A DNA stretch of 64,000 nt, taken from assembly GCF_024105655.1 (NCBI RefSeq), contig NZ_JAAAMH010000001.1, positions 372,001 to 436,000 on the forward strand. The letters are read 5' to 3'. The DNA is from Aliihoeflea sp. 40Bstr573. Lineage in GTDB: Bacteria; Pseudomonadota; Alphaproteobacteria; Rhizobiales; Rhizobiaceae. This document shows positions 19,442-30,659 of this stretch, piece by piece; the first letter of the stretch is position 1; every line of letters starts with the position of its first letter. Below the pieces are notes generated by a model, which saw nothing but the letters and a program-made list of their open reading frames with translations, had not been told where the DNA came from and did no database searches. The position numbers and the translations under genes were made by a program.

Positions 19442-19696
19442 TTACCGGCGTATCGCCCTCGCGATGGCGATAAGCAGGCAGGCACCGATGAAGCCGACGA
19501 TCAGGTAGATCAGGATACCCGTACCGGTGTAGATGCCGAGCACGCTCAGCAAGAAGTTCAAGAACGCGGCACCGATGATGCCGAGTATAACGTTCATGAA
19601 GATGCCCATATTGGACTTCATGAACTGTTCGGCGAGCCAGCCGGCAATGCCGCCCACGATGATTGCGCCCAGCAGGCCCATTCCGTTGAGATCCAT
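19442..19696 (-). CDS. GlsB/YeaQ/YmgE stress-response membrane protein
   Basis: The 84-residue protein is almost entirely three hydrophobic helices with glycine motifs (GGIAGWLAEQ, GIIGAAFLNFLL, VGFIGACLLI). This is the pattern of the transglycosylase-associated or YmgE family, whose members are small inner-membrane proteins often induced by general stress. No enzymatic residues can be assigned. It is a single-gene unit with its own terminator, and an EcfG-type promoter lies just upstream, which fits a stress role. Confidence 0.9.
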   Translation of the reverse strand: MDLNGMGLLGAIIVGGIAGWLAEQFMKSNMGIFMNVILGIIGAAFLNFLLSVLGIYTGTGILIYLIVGFIGACLLIAIARAIRR

Positions 19697-19729
19697 TCCA
19701 CTCTCCTATTGCGGTCAGTCTGCCGGAAG

Positions 19730-19754
19730 AACGCCCAAACCGCGTCGCGGTTCC
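19730..19754 (-). promoter_or_regulatory. EcfG (general stress sigma) type promoter
   Basis: On the minus strand GGAAC (19754-19750) is separated by 16 bases from CGTT (19733-19730), matching the rhizobial EcfG/RpoE2 consensus GGAAC-N16/17-CGTT. The -10 element is 33 bases from the ATG of the GlsB/YmgE gene. Confidence 0.7.
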
Positions 19755-19793
19755 GGGCGAATCGTTTGAATCCGCTAATTTAGGAGAATGGCG

Positions 19794-21242
19794 TCAGGCG
19801 TTGAGCGCGCGGCCATAGGCGTCGAGCACGCTCTCCTTCATCATCTCCGACAAGGTGGGGTGCGGGAATACCGTATGCATCAGTTCTTCCTCGGTGGTTT
19901 CGAGGTTCATCGCAACGACGAAGCCCTGAATGAGTTCGGTCACTTCCGCGCCGACCATATGCGCGCCGAGAAGCTCGCCGGTCTTCTTGTCGAAGATCGT
20001 CTTGACCAGACCCTGATCCTCGCCGAGCGCGATGGCCTTGCCGTTGGCGGCAAACGAAAAGCGACCAACGCGGATATCCCGGCCCGCCTCCTTGGCTTTC
20101 GCCTCGGTCAGTCCGACGGAAGCGACCTGCGGGTGGCAATAGGTGCAGCCGGGAATCTTGCCCTTGTCGAGCGCGTGAACGCCCTTCGCGCCAGCAATCT
20201 TCTCGATGCAGATGACGCCTTCGTGCTCAGCCTTGTGGGCGAGCATGGGAGCGCCGGCAACATCGCCGATGGCATAGACGCCCTCGACATTGGTCTTGCC
20301 ATAGCCGTCGACCACGACAGTACCGCGCTCGATCTTCACGCCGGCCTCCTCGAGGCCGAGATTCTCGATATTGCCCTGAACGCCGACGGCCGAGATAAGC
20401 CGGTCCGCCGTGATCTTCTGGGTCTTCCCGTCCTTGGTCTCGACATGCGCGGTGACTGAATTTCCAGACTTCTCGACCTTGGTCACCTTGGCTTCGAGCA
20501 GGAACTTCATGCCCTGCTTTTCGAGCTGCTTTTGCGCCAGCTTGGAAATTTCGGCATCCTCGACCGGCATGATCTGCGGCAGAAGTTCGACGACGGTCAC
20601 ATCCGCGCCCATCGAGCGGTAGAACGACGCGAACTCGATACCGATCGCGCCCGATCCCATGACGATCAGGGATTTCGGCATTTCCTGCGGGACCATTGCC
20701 TCGAAATAGGTCCAGATCAGCTTGCCGTCCGGCTCGATGCCGGGCAGCACGCGCGGGCGCGCTCCGGTCGCAACGATGATATGCTTGGCCGAATAGGTGC
20801 CCTCGCCCTTCGTACCCTTGGGCGCCGGATGCTGCGGCTCCATCGGCTTCTTGGACGATTTGGAGACGACGACCTTGCCGCCCTTGGCCAGCTTCGCCTC
20901 GCCCCAGATCACGTCGACCTTGTTCTTCTTCATCAGGAAGCCGACGCCGCCATTGAGGCGTGCCGAAACCCCGCGCGAGCGCTCGACGACAGCCTTCACG
21001 TCTGCCTTCACCTCGCCCGAGATCGTCAGGCCGTAATCCTTGGCATGTTCGGCATAATGCTTGATCTCGGCCGAGCGCAGGAGCGCCTTGGTGGGAATGC
21101 AGCCCCAGTTGAGGCAGATCCCGCCCAGATGCTCGCGCTCGACAATGGCCGTCTTGAAGCCGAGCTGTGCCGACCGCACGGCCGTGACGTAGCCGCCCGG
21201 GCCCGAACCGATGATGATGACGTCGTAGTCGGTATCCGCCAT
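19794..21242 (-). CDS. lpdA: Dihydrolipoyl dehydrogenase (E3)
   Basis: E3 reoxidises the dihydrolipoyl arm of the pyruvate dehydrogenase complex and passes electrons to NAD. The 482-residue flavoprotein has GSGPGG at 12-17 for FAD, the redox disulfide C43/C48 in GGICLNWGCIPT, a second NAD-binding GSGAIG and the dimer-interface FPHPTLSE with the active-site histidine. It is the last gene of pdhA-pdhB-pdhC-SGNH-lpdA, 9 bases after the hydrolase. Confidence 0.96.
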   Translation of the reverse strand: MADTDYDVIIIGSGPGGYVTAVRSAQLGFKTAIVEREHLGGICLNWGCIPTKALLRSAEIKHYAEHAKDYGLTISGEVKADVKAVVERSRGVSARLNGGVGFLMKKNKVDVIWGEAKLAKGGKVVVSKSSKKPMEPQHPAPKGTKGEGTYSAKHIIVATGARPRVLPGIEPDGKLIWTYFEAMVPQEMPKSLIVMGSGAIGIEFASFYRSMGADVTVVELLPQIMPVEDAEISKLAQKQLEKQGMKFLLEAKVTKVEKSGNSVTAHVETKDGKTQKITADRLISAVGVQGNIENLGLEEAGVKIERGTVVVDGYGKTNVEGVYAIGDVAGAPMLAHKAEHEGVICIEKIAGAKGVHALDKGKIPGCTYCHPQVASVGLTEAKAKEAGRDIRVGRFSFAANGKAIALGEDQGLVKTIFDKKTGELLGAHMVGAEVTELIQGFVVAMNLETTEEELMHTVFPHPTLSEMMKESVLDAYGRALNA

Positions 21243-21251
21243 GGCAGGCTC

Positions 21252-21896
21252 CTAGATTCCAAGCATCATGCGGACGATGGGCTCCAGCCCCCGCCCGATG
21301 GCGCGCGTGTTTTCCGCGTCGAGGTGAACGCCGTCCACCGGCGTCGTTTCGGCGACCGAGCCGGCGTCGAAGAAGCCGCAGCCCCATTCATCGGCAAGGT
21401 CGGCATAAAAGCTCGCCAGCATCCGCGACTGCTCGACGCCGCCGGCGAACATGGCGCTGTATTCCGTGTTCGCCGTCTCGCAGAGCGGCGGCGGCGCAAC
21501 GATCAGCACCGCCGGCGGCTCCGACTGGCCGTCGCGCATGGCATTGAACTTCACCAGTTCGACCAGCCGGCGCATGCCCTGCATGGCGGCAAGCGCCGTG
21601 CCGGCGATCGCCGGCTTCATGTCGTTCGAGCCGAGCAGAATGATGACGAGGTCGATCGGCGCGTGGGTGTAGAGGACGGTCGGCAGGATGCGCGCGCCAT
21701 TGCGATCGCAATCGGCCAGGTGCTCGTCGAAAGCCGTCGTGCGTCCGCGCAGGCCCTCGGCAATCACCTGGATGTCGGGCCCCAGCGCTGCCTGCAGCAC
21801 GTTCGGCCAGCGATCCTCGAACGCATGCCGCCCGCCGGTTTCGGCGTCGGAACCCCAGGTGATGGAGTCGCCATAGCAGAGAATGGTCTTCATCAA
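21252..21896 (-). CDS. SGNH/GDSL hydrolase in the pdh operon
   Basis: The 214-residue protein has the four SGNH blocks: GDSI with nucleophile S11, a glycine in block II, GSND with the oxyanion asparagine, and DGVHLD with D188 and H191. No signal peptide is seen, so it is probably cytosolic. Such enzymes are esterases, thioesterases or carbohydrate deacetylases; the substrate is unknown. It sits 12 bases after pdhC and 9 before lpdA, so it is certainly in the operon. It could cleave an acyl ester or thioester linked to acetyl-CoA production, but that is inference. Start ATGATG leaves a one-residue choice. Confidence 0.85.
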   Translation of the reverse strand: MMKTILCYGDSITWGSDAETGGRHAFEDRWPNVLQAALGPDIQVIAEGLRGRTTAFDEHLADCDRNGARILPTVLYTHAPIDLVIILLGSNDMKPAIAGTALAAMQGMRRLVELVKFNAMRDGQSEPPAVLIVAPPPLCETANTEYSAMFAGGVEQSRMLASFYADLADEWGCGFFDAGSVAETTPVDGVHLDAENTRAIGRGLEPIVRMMLGI

Positions 21897-21908
21897 GGCA
21901 ATCCCAGG

Positions 21909-23246
21909 CTAAACCAGCATCCCCATCGGGTTCTCGATCAGGCGCTTGAACGCCGCCAGAAGCTCCGCCCCCAACGCGCCGTCGACCGCGCGGTGGTCGG
22001 TCGAGAGCGTCACGGACATGACGTTTGCGACCATGATTTCCCCGTTCTTCACGACTGCGCGCTCTTCGCCCGCGCCGACCGCGAGAATGGTCGCATGCGG
22101 CGGGTTGATGACGGCGGCGAAGTCCTTGATGCCGAACATGCCGAGATTGGAGACGGCCGTCGTACCGCCCTGATATTCTTCCGGCTTCAGCTTCTTGTTG
22201 CGCGCGCGGGCCGCCATGTCCTTCATCTCGTTGGAGATGGCGGAAAGCGACTTCTGCTCGGCCTTGCGGATGATGGGCGTGATCAGCCCGCCGGGGATCG
22301 AAACGGCAACGCCGACATCGGCATGCTTGTGCTTCAGCATCCCGCCTTCGGACCATGACACATTGGCATCGGGCACGGCGACGAGCGCCATGGCCATCGC
22401 CTTGATGACGAGGTCGTTAACCGACAGCTTGTAGGCCGGCGCCTCGCCCTTTTCGGTCTTCTTGACCGGAGCCGCATCGTTGATCTGCTTGCGTAGCGAC
22501 AAGAGCGCGTCGATCTCGCAATCCAGCGTCAGGTAGAAATGCGGGACCGTCGACTTCGCCTCGACGAGGCGGCGCGCGATGGTCTTGCGCATGTTGTCGT
22601 GCGGGATGAGTTCGTAGGAGCCTTCCTCGAATAGCTTGAGGATCGCCTCGTCCGACATGGCCTTGACCGATGCAGGAGCCCCAGACGCAGCCCTTTCGGC
22701 CGGAGCAGCCTTGGCGACGCCGCCCTTGCCCGCGGCCTCAATGTCCGCCTTGACGACCCGGCCATGCGGTCCGGAGCCGGTAACCGCCGCCAGATCGATG
22801 CCCGCGTCCTTGGCGAGTCGGCGCGCAAGCGGCGAAGCGAAAGTGCGCGCGCCGTCGGCGGACTTGTCAGATGCCGCCGGTGCTTCGGACTTTGCCTCTG
22901 GCTGCTTTGGCTTTTCGGCCGGCGCAGGCTCGGACGGCTGCGCCTTCTCCTGCTTGGCCTCGGCCTTCGGTGCTTCCGCCTTGGCGGCCGCACTCGCATC
23001 CTCGCCTTCCTCGGCGAGAACAGCAATCAATGCGTTGACCTTGACGCCCTCGGTCCCCGCGGGAACGACGATCTTGGCGACCGTACCCTCGTCGACCGCT
23101 TCGACTTCCATCGTCGCCTTGTCCGTCTCGATCTCGGCGATGACGTCACCGGGCGCCACCTTGTCGCCCTCCTTGACCAGCCATTTGGCCAGATTGCCCT
23201 CCTCCATGGTCGGCGAGAGCGCGGGCATCGTGATGTTGATCGGCAT
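21909..23246 (-). CDS. pdhC: Pyruvate dehydrogenase E2, dihydrolipoamide acetyltransferase
   Basis: E2 forms the core of the complex and moves acetyl groups from lipoate to CoA. Its 445 residues are a single lipoyl domain with K43 in ETDKATM, an Ala/Pro/Glu/Lys linker, a peripheral-subunit-binding domain ([13 protein letters not shown] to GRVVKADI) and the catalytic domain ending with [12 protein letters not shown] (HxxxDG). The order and length are normal for alphaproteobacteria. It lies 13 bases after pdhB. Confidence 0.97.
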   Translation of the reverse strand: MPINITMPALSPTMEEGNLAKWLVKEGDKVAPGDVIAEIETDKATMEVEAVDEGTVAKIVVPAGTEGVKVNALIAVLAEEGEDASAAAKAEAPKAEAKQEKAQPSEPAPAEKPKQPEAKSEAPAASDKSADGARTFASPLARRLAKDAGIDLAAVTGSGPHGRVVKADIEAAGKGGVAKAAPAERAASGAPASVKAMSDEAILKLFEEGSYELIPHDNMRKTIARRLVEAKSTVPHFYLTLDCEIDALLSLRKQINDAAPVKKTEKGEAPAYKLSVNDLVIKAMAMALVAVPDANVSWSEGGMLKHKHADVGVAVSIPGGLITPIIRKAEQKSLSAISNEMKDMAARARNKKLKPEEYQGGTTAVSNLGMFGIKDFAAVINPPHATILAVGAGEERAVVKNGEIMVANVMSVTLSTDHRAVDGALGAELLAAFKRLIENPMGMLV

Positions 23247-23259
23247 GGTCCGCTCTCCC

Positions 23260-24681
23260 TCAGGCCTTGTAGGTGACGGCCTTCACGGCCTCGACGACCT
23301 CGGCGACGCTCGGCAAAGCGAGCTTTTCGAGATTGGCCGCATAGGGCATCGGCACGTCCTTGCCGGCGATGGTGATGATCGGCGCGTCCAGATGATCGAA
23401 GGCGCGCTGCATCACCTGGCTTGCAATGTGCGATCCGACGGAGGATTGCGGAAAGCCTTCCTCGACCGTGACGAGGCGGTTGGTCTTCTTCACGCTTTCG
23501 ACCACCGTATCGAGGTCGATCGGGCGGATGGTCCGCAGATCGATGATCTCGACGTCGATCCCCTCGCCCGCCAGTTCCTCGGCGGCCTTGACCGCATAGG
23601 TCACGCCAATGCCGAAGGAGACGATGGTCGCGTCCTTGCCGGTCTTGTGGACACGGGCCTTGCCGATCGGCAGCACGAAATCGTCCATCTTCGGCACGTC
23701 GAACGTATGGCCGTAGAGGATCTCGTTCTCGAGGAAGATGACCGGGTTCGGGTCGCGGATGGCAGCCTTCAGGAGGCCTTTGGCGTCAGCCGCCGTATAG
23801 GGCATGACGACCTTGAGCCCCGGAATGTGACCGTACCAGGCGGCATAGCACTGCGAGTGCTGGGCGCCGACGCGGGCAGCCGCGCCGTTCGGTCCGCGAA
23901 AGACGATCGGCGCGCCCATCTGGCCGCCGGCCATGTAAAGCGTCTTGGCCGCCGAATTGACGAGATGGTCGATCGCCTGCATGGCGAAGTTGAACGTCAT
24001 GAACTCGACGATGGGCTTCAGCCCCGCCATCGCCGCACCGACGCCAACGCCGGCAAAGCCGTGCTCCGTGATCGGCGTGTCGACGACGCGCCTGTCGCCA
24101 AACTCCTGCAAAAGCCCCTGCGTGATCTTGTAGGCGCCCTGATACTCGGCGACTTCCTCGCCCATGATGAAGACGTTCTCGTCACGGCGCATTTCCTCGG
24201 CCATCGCGTCGCGCAGCGCTTCGCGCACCGTGGTCGGCACCATTTCGGTGCCTTCGGGAATATCCGGATCGGCGGCAACATCCGCCTTGGGCGCGGCTGG
24301 AACGGATGCGGCATCCTTCTTGGCCGACGGCTCCTCGGTCGCCTGCTTGTCCTTGCCGCCGGCGGCGTCGGCCGTCTGCTCGGGCTCATCTGACGATTTG
24401 GCGGGCTTGTCCGACTTGCCGATATCGTCGGCGCTTTCGCCCTCTTCAAGCAACACGGCAATGGGCGTATTCACCTTCACGCCTTCGGTGCCGGCCGCGA
24501 TCAGGATCTTGCCAAGCGTGCCTTCGTCCACGGCCTCGACTTCCATCGTCGCCTTGTCGGTCTCGATCTCGGCGATGACATCGCCGGCGACGACCTTGTC
24601 GCCTTCATTTTTCAGCCACTTGGCCAGGTTGCCCTCTTCCATGGTCGGGGAGAGCGCGGGCATCAGGATTTCAATCGGCAT
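23260..24681 (-). CDS. pdhB: Pyruvate dehydrogenase E1 beta with N-terminal lipoyl domain
   Basis: The C-terminal 330 residues are the transketolase-like beta subunit ([43 protein letters not shown]). In front of it residues 1-80 form a lipoyl domain almost identical to that of PdhC, including K43 in ETDKATM, followed by an acidic and lysine-rich linker of about 70 residues. A lipoyl domain on E1-beta is known in Rhizobiales and some relatives but absent from most bacteria. The complex thus has two lipoyl carriers for LipA to modify. Confidence 0.97.
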   Translation of the reverse strand: MPIEILMPALSPTMEEGNLAKWLKNEGDKVVAGDVIAEIETDKATMEVEAVDEGTLGKILIAAGTEGVKVNTPIAVLLEEGESADDIGKSDKPAKSSDEPEQTADAAGGKDKQATEEPSAKKDAASVPAAPKADVAADPDIPEGTEMVPTTVREALRDAMAEEMRRDENVFIMGEEVAEYQGAYKITQGLLQEFGDRRVVDTPITEHGFAGVGVGAAMAGLKPIVEFMTFNFAMQAIDHLVNSAAKTLYMAGGQMGAPIVFRGPNGAAARVGAQHSQCYAAWYGHIPGLKVVMPYTAADAKGLLKAAIRDPNPVIFLENEILYGHTFDVPKMDDFVLPIGKARVHKTGKDATIVSFGIGVTYAVKAAEELAGEGIDVEIIDLRTIRPIDLDTVVESVKKTNRLVTVEEGFPQSSVGSHIASQVMQRAFDHLDAPIITIAGKDVPMPYAANLEKLALPSVAEVVEAVKAVTYKA

Positions 24682-24693
24682 GGAGCGCGCTCC

Positions 24694-25734
24694 TCAAAGA
24701 AGAATGTCGGTGTAGAGCTCGGACGCATCCGGCTCCGGATCGTTCTGCGCGAACTCCGCCGAATCGGCGACGATTTCGCGAACCTCCTTGTCGATGGCCT
24801 TGAGTTCGTCCTCGCTCGCCCACTTCTTCTCCATAAGGCGCGCTTTCACCTGCTCGATCGGGTCGTGCTCGGAGCGCATCTTCTGCACTTCGTCCTTCGA
24901 GCGGTATTTCGCCGGGTCCGACATGGAGTGGCCGCGATAGCGATAGGTTTGCATTTCGAGGATGATCGGGCCGTTGCCGGCGCGCGCCCACTCGACCGCC
25001 ATGTCGCCGGCAGCCTTGACCGCACGCACGTCCATGCCGTCGACCTGAATGCCGGGAATGTTGAATGAGGCGCCGCGCTGCGAAAAATCGGTCTGCGCAG
25101 AGGCGCGGGCGACCGAAGTGCCCATCGCGTAGCGGTTGTTCTCGATGATGTAGATGGACGGCAGCTTCCAGAGCGCGGCCATGTTGAAGCTCTCGTAGAC
25201 CTGGCCCTGATTGGCCGCCCCGTCACCGAAATAGACCAGCGAGACGTTGTCATTGCCGCGATAGCGGTTGGCGAAGGCAAGGCCGGTCCCGAGCGAGACC
25301 TGGCCGCCCACGATGCCGTGGCCGCCGTAGAAGTTCTTCTCTTTCGAGAACATGTGCATGGAGCCGCCCTTGCCGCGCGAATAGCCGCTGCGGCGTCCGG
25401 TCAGTTCGGCCATGACGCCGCGCGGGGTCATGCCGGTCGACAGCATGTGGCCGTGGTCGCGATAGCCGGTGATGACCTGGTCGCCATCCTTCAGCGCCAT
25501 CTGCATGCCGGTGACCACGGCCTCCTGGCCGATATAGAGGTGGCAGAACCCGCCGATGAAGCCCATGCCGTAAAGCTGGCCCGCCTTCTCCTCGAAGCGG
25601 CGGATGAGCAGCATGTCGCGATAGGCCTTGTGCTCCTCCTCCTTCGAAAACTCGGCCGGTGGCGGCATCTTGATCGCAGAAGTGGATTTGGCGTCGGACT
25701 TTGCGCGCGACGCCTTCTTGGCGGCTGTTGCCAT
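24694..25734 (-). CDS. pdhA: Pyruvate dehydrogenase E1 alpha
   Basis: The alpha subunit binds thiamine diphosphate and decarboxylates pyruvate. The 346-residue product has the TPP motif GDGAANQGQ through ENNRYAMGT and the regulatory-loop region YRYRGHSMSDP, as in the mitochondrial-type enzyme. The ATG at 25734 has GGGAG upstream; an in-frame longer start at 25785 lacks one. The N terminus is lysine and serine rich, which is common here. It is the first gene of the operon. Confidence 0.96.
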   Translation of the reverse strand: MATAAKKASRAKSDAKSTSAIKMPPPAEFSKEEEHKAYRDMLLIRRFEEKAGQLYGMGFIGGFCHLYIGQEAVVTGMQMALKDGDQVITGYRDHGHMLSTGMTPRGVMAELTGRRSGYSRGKGGSMHMFSKEKNFYGGHGIVGGQVSLGTGLAFANRYRGNDNVSLVYFGDGAANQGQVYESFNMAALWKLPSIYIIENNRYAMGTSVARASAQTDFSQRGASFNIPGIQVDGMDVRAVKAAGDMAVEWARAGNGPIILEMQTYRYRGHSMSDPAKYRSKDEVQKMRSEHDPIEQVKARLMEKKWASEDELKAIDKEVREIVADSAEFAQNDPEPDASELYTDILL

Positions 25735-25794
25735 GCCTTGGGTCTCCCAGAGCCTGTCTCTTGCGGACAACCGGAAATGCGGCACGCATTCCGG

Positions 25795-25822
25795 ATATTG
25801 ACCTTAGGCTAGCATGAGGCAA
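25795..25822 (-). promoter_or_regulatory. Possible promoter of the pdh operon
   Basis: On the minus strand TTGCCT (25822-25817) and CAATAT (25800-25795) are 16 bases apart, about 60 bases before the pdhA ATG. The match is moderate. Confidence 0.35.
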
Positions 25823-25892
25823 TCGTTCCCGCTATGACGATTTCGCATAGCGGATATTCGCCGAAGTTGCTGAAAAAACAGTGGAATTGATC

Positions 25893-25915
25893 GATTAACC
25901 GAAACGAGGTTAATC
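25893..25915. repeat. Perfect 8-base inverted repeat in the ftsB-pdhA gap
   Basis: GATTAACC (25893-25900), seven bases, then GGTTAATC (25908-25915). It touches the ftsB stop codon and lies 159-181 bases before pdhA. There is no adjacent T tract on either strand, so it looks more like a dyad binding site than a terminator. Confidence 0.55.
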
Positions 25916-26228
25916 ACTGATCGAGATAGATGACGACCTCATCGTCGCGCACCAGATCAAGCGCCCGCCGCGCCTGTTCGTCGAGCATGTCGCGCTCGAT
26001 GGAGCCATCATTGATGAGAACGAGCTTGGTTTCAAGCGCCTCTCGCTCAGCGACGAGCTGATCGAGTTCGGCCTGCAGGATCGAAACCCGCTCCTCCAGC
26101 CGATGCTTGGCTTCAATGCCATATGCGCCGTGGAAAGCGTGATAGCCGAAGTAGGCGAGAAAGGCCGACGCGATGACCGGGACGATCAGGCGGCCGGTGT
26201 TGCGCTGCTTGTGATGACGGGTCCACAT
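25914..26228 (-). CDS. ftsB: Septum formation initiator FtsB/DivIC family
   Basis: FtsB is a small bitopic divisome protein that links FtsL and FtsQ. The 104-residue protein has a short basic cytosolic tail, one transmembrane helix (about 14-32), then a coiled coil (about 40-75: EERVSILQAELDQLVAEREAL) and the conserved acidic end with LDEQAR and a final tyrosine-rich strand. It lies about 50 bases after eno, a linkage seen in many proteobacteria. Confidence 0.9.
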   Translation of the reverse strand: MWTRHHKQRNTGRLIVPVIASAFLAYFGYHAFHGAYGIEAKHRLEERVSILQAELDQLVAEREALETKLVLINDGSIERDMLDEQARRALDLVRDDEVVIYLDQ

Positions 26229-26279
26229 GGGGCGATTCCTTGAATAGAACCATGTGAACCCGTCATACTTAATGGACGG

Positions 26280-28477
<2,198 letters not shown>

Positions 28478-28479
<2 letters not shown>

Positions 28480-28503
28480 AAAGGCCCCGCAATGCGGGGC
28501 CTT
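28478..28503 (-). terminator. Terminator of the kdsA/PRC unit, possibly bidirectional
   Basis: AAGGCCCCGC (28481-28490), loop AAT, GCGGGGCCTT (28494-28503). On the minus strand it is followed by TTTTT. It also directly follows the stop of the plus-strand glycosyltransferase gene, although the plus side has only TT after the stem. Confidence 0.8.
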
Positions 28504-28522
28504 CAAAGACGATCTCTATCGG

Positions 28523-28888
28523 TCAGTACCAGTAGGGCTGAACCTTGTAATAGTCGTACGACGCATCGCGCGCGGCCTTGCCGTCCGAGCCCGTCAGCTC
28601 GTCGATATCGTGCGAGGGCGCGGCCTCAAGCTGCTCGCGCGTGAACGGCACGACATAACCTTCCTGGTTCTTCTCGTAGTCGAGGGCCGACCACGGGATG
28701 GCGTGATACTTCTCGCCAATGCCGAGGAACCCGCCAAAGCCGATCACGGCGAACATGATGTTGTTGGAGGTCTTGTCCAGCATCACATCCTCGATGGAGC
28801 CGATATGCTGACCCTCGGTGTTGTAGACGTTGGTGCCGATGACACGCGATGCGCGAATGGCTTGGGTATGGCCTGTTGCGGTGCTCAT
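28523..28888 (-). CDS. PRC-barrel domain protein
   Basis: The 121-residue soluble protein is one PRC barrel: VIGTNVYNTEGQHIGSIEDV, a central GFGGFLGIGEK and IPWSALDY, then an acidic and tyrosine-rich tail (ASYDYYKVQPYWY). PRC-barrel proteins are common in Rhizobiales, often stress-linked, with no assigned reaction. The frame extends upstream through kdsA on another frame, but the ATG at 28888 has GGGAG before it, partly inside a hairpin. Confidence 0.85.
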   Translation of the reverse strand: MSTATGHTQAIRASRVIGTNVYNTEGQHIGSIEDVMLDKTSNNIMFAVIGFGGFLGIGEKYHAIPWSALDYEKNQEGYVVPFTREQLEAAPSHDIDELTGSDGKAARDASYDYYKVQPYWY

Positions 28889-28891
28889 CTG

Positions 28892-28925
28892 GGGTGCTCC
28901 CGGAGTTGTTTCCTGTCGAGCACCC
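28892..28925 (-). promoter_or_regulatory. Hairpin over the ribosome binding site of the PRC gene
   Basis: On the minus strand GGGTGCTC (28925-28918) can pair with GAGCACCC (28899-28892), an 8-base stem with an 18-base loop. The GGGAG of the PRC gene lies in the loop and 3' arm, three bases before its ATG. There is no T tract, so it is not a clear terminator. Confidence 0.45.
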
Positions 28926-28931
28926 AACCGT

Positions 28932-29780
28932 TCAGTGCGGCGAATGTTCCGCCGACTTGGCGATGCGGTCCAAGGCAACCAGGCGCGCCAGAAGCGCTTC
29001 CAGGCGGTCGATCGGGACCATGTTCGGCCCATCGGAGGGCGCGTGGTCGGGGTCCTGGTGGGTCTCGATGAAGACACCTGCAACGCCCACCGCGACGGCC
29101 GCACGCGCAAGCGTTTCGACAAAGCGACGCTCGCCGCCCGACGATCCGCCCTGCCCGCCCGGCTGCTGTACCGAGTGGGTCGCGTCGAAGATCACCGGCG
29201 CACCCGTCTCGGCCATGATCGGCAGTGAGCGCATGTCGGAGACGAGCGTGTTGTAGCCGAAGGATGCGCCGCGCTCGGTAAGCAGCACATTGGGGTTGCC
29301 CGATTCGGTCACTTTGGCGACGACGTTCTTCATGTCCCAGGGTGCGAGGAACTGGCCCTTCTTGACGTTGACGACCTTGCCCGTGTGGGCGGCGGCGATC
29401 AGGAGATCGGTCTGCCGCGAGAGGAAGGCGGGAATCTGCAGAATGTCGACCACGTCGGCGACGATGCCACACTGCTCTTCCGTATGGACGTCGGTGAGGA
29501 CGGGAAAGCCGAACTCGCGCTTCAAATCCGCAAAGACCGGCAGCGCCGCGTCGAGGCCCGCGCCGCGCGTTCCCTTCAGTGACGTCCGGTTCGCCTTGTC
29601 GAAGGATGACTTGTAGACGAGGCCGAGGCCGAGCCTGTCGGCAATCTCCTTCAATCGGCCTGCCATGTCGAAGGCATGGTCGCGGCTTTCGAGCTGGCAC
29701 GGGCCCGCGATCAGAACGAAGGGCGCGTCGTTGGCAAAGGCGACGTTGCCGACGGAGACGGTCGCGTTGGGGCGGGTCAT
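28932..29780 (-). CDS. kdsA: 3-deoxy-8-phosphooctulonate synthase KdsA
   Basis: KdsA condenses arabinose 5-phosphate with PEP to give Kdo-8-phosphate for the LPS inner core. The 282-residue TIM barrel has IAGPCQLES with C28, [18 protein letters not shown] and [13 protein letters not shown] cysteine in this GPC position marks the metal-dependent class; E. coli-type enzymes have asparagine there. The true ATG (29780) overlaps the stop of the upstream VOC gene as ATGA. The usual rhizobial neighbours pyrG and eno are close. Confidence 0.95.
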   Translation of the reverse strand: MTRPNATVSVGNVAFANDAPFVLIAGPCQLESRDHAFDMAGRLKEIADRLGLGLVYKSSFDKANRTSLKGTRGAGLDAALPVFADLKREFGFPVLTDVHTEEQCGIVADVVDILQIPAFLSRQTDLLIAAAHTGKVVNVKKGQFLAPWDMKNVVAKVTESGNPNVLLTERGASFGYNTLVSDMRSLPIMAETGAPVIFDATHSVQQPGGQGGSSGGERRFVETLARAAVAVGVAGVFIETHQDPDHAPSDGPNMVPIDRLEALLARLVALDRIAKSAEHSPH

Positions 29781-30622
29781 GATCTGTCCTCGAACGTGAA
29801 AATTGCACCCTGTCCCGGTGCTGGCCGAACCGTCAGGCGCCCGGCCTCGCGCTCGCACCGGACACTCCCGGCGGCAAGGGCATCGGCCGTGGCATCGATA
29901 TCCGAAACGGCGAAATGGATGGCGGAAAGGCGCAGCGCCCCATTGCCCGGCTCGACTGCCAGTCGCGCTTTGCCGAGACGCGCGGAAAGTCCGCCATTCG
30001 CCGGGTCAACAGGGCCGTTGGCGAGCGTGGAGAGAAACGCTTCATATGCGAGCGGATCGGCCGCGGTCATCGTCACGCCCGCAATGCCCGTAACGCCGTT
30101 GCGATGCGTTTCGAGCGCGGCGCGCCCCGTTGCGGCTGGTGCGTCGATCCGCTGGCAGGTGAAAAAATAGGCGGCGTCGCTGGCAGGCTCCGCGGCGAAG
30201 GCGAGCCGAAACGAGACCGTGCCGGACCGCCCCGACGGGTCGACGAAGGCACGCGAGAAATCCAGGATGGGGCCGGCAGAAACGCCCGCTTCGATGAAAC
30301 CGGCATGGTCCGCCTTCGCATCGTCCGTCTTGAAGACGACCGCGGAAAAGCCATTGTCGCCGGCACACTGCCGGTAGAGCGCGTCGCGCCCGACGAAGAC
30401 GTTCCGCTTCTCGATCGCATCGGCGACCTTTGCCATAGCGCCGATCGCGAGCGGCTCCAGAAAGGTGTCGTCCGCGAAATAGACGCAGGCATTTATGGTG
30501 CCGAACGGATGTGTGCCCTGCGGAGCGACAGTGAAGCCGAGCGCCTGATAGCGCGCGCGGACGAGTTCAAGGTCGGGCACGGGCAGGACGCAATGATCGA
30601 GAAGTCGCGGCGTTCTTGTCAT
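29777..30622 (-). CDS. VOC superfamily (glyoxalase-like) protein
   Basis: The 281-residue protein opens with [13 protein letters not shown] and ends with [19 protein letters not shown], two paired beta-alpha-beta modules of the vicinal-oxygen-chelate fold. Histidine and acidic residues for a metal are plausible (H in the first strand, H in the second), but no substrate can be named. It overlaps kdsA by four bases, so translation is coupled to Kdo synthesis. The ATG at 30622 was preferred over 30640 as the conserved strand begins nearby. Confidence 0.8.
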   Translation of the reverse strand: MTRTPRLLDHCVLPVPDLELVRARYQALGFTVAPQGTHPFGTINACVYFADDTFLEPLAIGAMAKVADAIEKRNVFVGRDALYRQCAGDNGFSAVVFKTDDAKADHAGFIEAGVSAGPILDFSRAFVDPSGRSGTVSFRLAFAAEPASDAAYFFTCQRIDAPAATGRAALETHRNGVTGIAGVTMTAADPLAYEAFLSTLANGPVDPANGGLSARLGKARLAVEPGNGALRLSAIHFAVSDIDATADALAAGSVRCEREAGRLTVRPAPGQGAIFTFEDRS

Positions 30623-30659
30623 CGGGGCGGTTTGCCCCAAAGAGCCGGGAGGCGCAAGC

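Noticed and set aside
25893-25915. A CtrA site before pdhA
   Set aside because: The TTAA cores are separated by 11 bases, not 7.
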